Below are positions 62,661 through 64,000 of a stretch of 64,000 nt of DNA, piece after piece. The notes below the pieces were generated by a model. The model searched no databases. It saw only the letters and a program-made list of their open reading frames with translations, and had not been told where the DNA came from. Within the stretch, counting starts at the first letter, position 1, and each line of letters begins with the position of its first letter. Source of the DNA: Pleurocapsa sp. FMAR1 (lineage in GTDB: Bacteria; Cyanobacteriota; Cyanobacteriia; Cyanobacteriales; Xenococcaceae). The DNA lies in contig NZ_OY762512.1 of assembly GCF_963665995.1 (NCBI RefSeq), positions 1,364,001 to 1,428,000 on the forward strand. Reading direction: 5' to 3'. The position numbers were made by a program, and so were the translations under genes.

Positions 62661-63326
62661 GGTTTTAATAAAGTTATTTGGCTGTTGATTAAATAAGCGA
62701 GTCAATCTTTGAACTTCACCATTGACTAAATTAGGACTGGGAGCAATCTTCAGTTCGATAACCAAGTTATCGAACTGAAGATTATTTAGACTAGCAATTT
62801 TTTGTGTAATTGCCCCTGCTTGATTTTTGAGATATTCGCTAGGAACTCTGCCACTAATTGTTAGTATTCCTTGATTTACATAGGGTTCTAAGCGATAAAT
62901 AGATAGTTCTGGTGCAGCATCTAGTTTTGCTGCTGTTATTTGTTCAATATTGTGAGCTACATTGCTACGGTAGCTGATAATTCCCCAAGGAATCAGAACT
63001 AAACCCAGAATAAATGCTATTAGCCACAACAACGTCGACGGAGAAGACTTAAGTTTAGACGGCTGGGGATCTTCTTGGTAGATTAGCTTTTCTAATGCGA
63101 CTCTAATTTGCGGAGGATTGGTTGTCATGTCTCCCTGATAATTGGCGATCGCCCTACCATGCTTGAGTACGATTTCCCCTAAAAACCGTCGAATTCTGAC
63201 TCGGAATTCTTTTGTCGGTTCTCCCTTAACCACTACAGCTAGATAATAATAGCCAGCTACCTCAATGGGAATCTGCCAATCACCATAATCGATTGCGTCT
63301 AATTCTGAACCAGAGGTAATGTAGCT
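62625..63326 (-). pseudogene. cyanobacterial OmpA-associated membrane protein, middle part of a broken gene
   Basis: An open frame bounded upstream by a TAG at 63327-63329 reads LDAIDYGDWQIPIEVAGYYY, LAVVVKGEPTKEFRVRI, IVLKHGRAIANYQGDM, then a membrane helix (LLWLIAFILGLVLIPWGII) and a BON-like periplasmic segment ILTISGRVPSEYLKN. The last ~12 codons are frame-shifted GTPase sequence. A GTG at 63233 would give 202 residues but starts inside the domain. It resembles the WYLAVVVQGEP...OmpA family seen in cyanobacteria; both ends are damaged. Confidence 0.6.
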
Positions 63327-63379
63327 CTACCATCAAAGGAATTAGAGTGTTTACTAAATAAACAACATCTAACTCTTTA

Positions 63380-63413
63380 GCAACAGGCTTGATGGCTTCA
63401 TCAAGCCTGTTGC
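63380..63413. terminator. perfect 15-bp hairpin
   Basis: GCAACAGGCTTGATG and CATCAAGCCTGTTGC pair around a four-base loop, lying inside the broken OmpA-like locus between its N-terminal and middle parts. Terminator or inserted palindrome; TTC TTAA follows on the plus strand rather than a T-run. Confidence 0.55.
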
Positions 63414-63497
63414 TTCTTAAGATGATGGTAGATCTGGTTCTGAATCAGATGTTGATTGCTGTTGAGGTTCTACAGTTTGTCGGAGAAATCCTTGATA

Positions 63498-63704
63498 TTA
63501 AACGGCTTCTTGGAGAGTAAGATTTTCTATTTCGCTTTCTACATCTATATCTCCTACCTCTGCCGTTTCTGCTTGGGGTAAGCCATTTGCTGATGACTTT
63601 TCATCCAATAAGAGATCAAGTAGATTGTCGAACGGCTCAAGCTCTAGTTTTATTGCTTGAGAATTATTATCTTGGGGAGGTAAATTTTCAGGTGAAGAAT
63701 TCAT
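63498..63704 (-). pseudogene. acidic N-terminal part of the broken OmpA-like gene (or small acidic protein)
   Basis: 68 residues from ATG 63704: LELEPFDNLLDLLLDEKS, then VESEIENLTLQEAV before a TAA. After the stop, the same frame continues YQGFLRQTVEPQQQ and SDSEPDLPSS to another stop. Such an acidic LFDNLRDLLL-type N-terminus begins the cyanobacterial OmpA-family proteins to which the middle part at 62625-63326 also belongs, so the two are probably fragments of one gene. Reading it as an independent small protein is the alternative. Confidence 0.5.
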
Positions 63705-63712
63705 AAGCAGTT

Positions 63713-63760
63713 CTACAGTATCTGAAGCTTAGAATCATCTCTAAGCTTCAGATACTGTAG
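63713..63760. repeat. perfect 21-bp inverted repeat
   Basis: CTACAGTATCTGAAGCTTAG (plus one more paired base) and its exact complement are separated by ATCATC. It starts 9 bp upstream of the ATG at 63704 on the minus strand, so it would fold in the 5' leader of that transcript. A perfect stem of this length suggests recent origin or selection. Confidence 0.8.
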
Positions 63761-63801
63761 AGAATAAAATTAAAGAGATGACATCACAGATCATTATTTG
63801 T

Positions 63802-63825
63802 AGGGGCGAACAGCGGTTCGCCCTT
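63802..63825. repeat. short dispersed hairpin, GGGCGAAC type
   Basis: AGGGGCGAAC and GTTCGCCCTT pair around AGCG, with GTA and TAC extending the symmetry outside. Elements of this TAGGGGCGAAC...GTTCGCCCCTA kind are frequent intergenic repeats in cyanobacteria. The remainder to 64000 is AT-rich with no gene visible. Confidence 0.6.
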
Positions 63826-64000
63826 ACGAGATATCAGGAGTAAATACCATTTAATTTGGAGAATATAAATATTTTTTAGCCTGTTTAAATTAATAATTTC
63901 GGTTTAGCTTGATAGATTTTAAAAATAGTTAATTATCTATTCTTCTGCCCTCATATCTCCTTCAACTAATCAATAATATCTTTATTTATTAAAGTAATAT

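Overview
The window is chromosomal DNA from a cyanobacterium. Evidence: the octamer GCGATCGC (HIP1) occurs throughout, and there are cyanobacterial markers (a two-domain BMC shell protein of the CcmO type, a CobA-HemD fusion, a DUF92/VTE6-type kinase, a zinc-ribbon Ser/Thr kinase, a TIGR02652-type protein, a Tll0287-like haem/HAMP protein). A Pleurocapsa-like or large-genome coccoid/filamentous lineage is only a guess from the many repeats, IS elements and decaying genes.

Left end (1-11 kb): the most notable region. A leftward operon, running off the left edge, encodes an aromatic type II polyketide synthase: KS-alpha, chain-length factor (KS-beta), discrete ACP, dedicated AcpS-type phosphopantetheinyl transferase, benzoate-CoA-ligase-like aryl-activating enzyme, TcmJ-like cupin, CMD-family protein, PF04199 cyclase, WhiE-ORFVI/TcmN-like SRPBCC aromatase and an MbtI/Irp9-type salicylate synthase. 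Together they suggest a salicylate-primed aromatic polyketide. A malonyl-CoA:ACP transacylase and an Asp/Asn-hydroxylase-like oxygenase lie just upstream. A stand-alone C-terminal domain of type ISP restriction enzymes sits between the divergent promoters.

11-25 kb: housekeeping and accessory genes (gamma carbonic anhydrase, VOC proteins, a TetR-controlled SnoaL/VOC pair, GST, vWA protein, a YncE-propeller/phosphoesterase lipoprotein, gluconate kinase). Among them are a 45-bp GC-rich palindromic element that breaks an aldo/keto reductase, and relics of Uma2, LysR and GntP genes.

25.6-31.2 kb: two 777-bp IS1-family copies in opposite orientation bracket a DUF2809 gene and an orphan molybdopterin-subunit dehydrogenase. 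The outer ends carry an identical 8-bp duplication, and the split host gene rejoins in frame across it. This is a 4.76-kb composite transposon.

31-53.7 kb: mostly core genes (PcrA/UvrD helicase, CcmO, CobA-HemD, PurN, kinase, PhnD-like lipoprotein, L28, FtsH, valine-pyruvate aminotransferase, RimM) plus a 1389-residue triplicated beta-helix/RTX surface protein.

53.7-64 kb: an SDR/MerR divergent pair with a clear MerR-type operator, flanked by an 88-bp direct repeat that looks like a duplicated gene 3' end; a transglutaminase; a PlsY-like/dikinase fusion; and then a graveyard of decayed genes (VapC with a nonsense codon, a frameshifted two-part gene, RND-pump, IS630, small-GTPase and OmpA-like fragments) containing long perfect hairpins.
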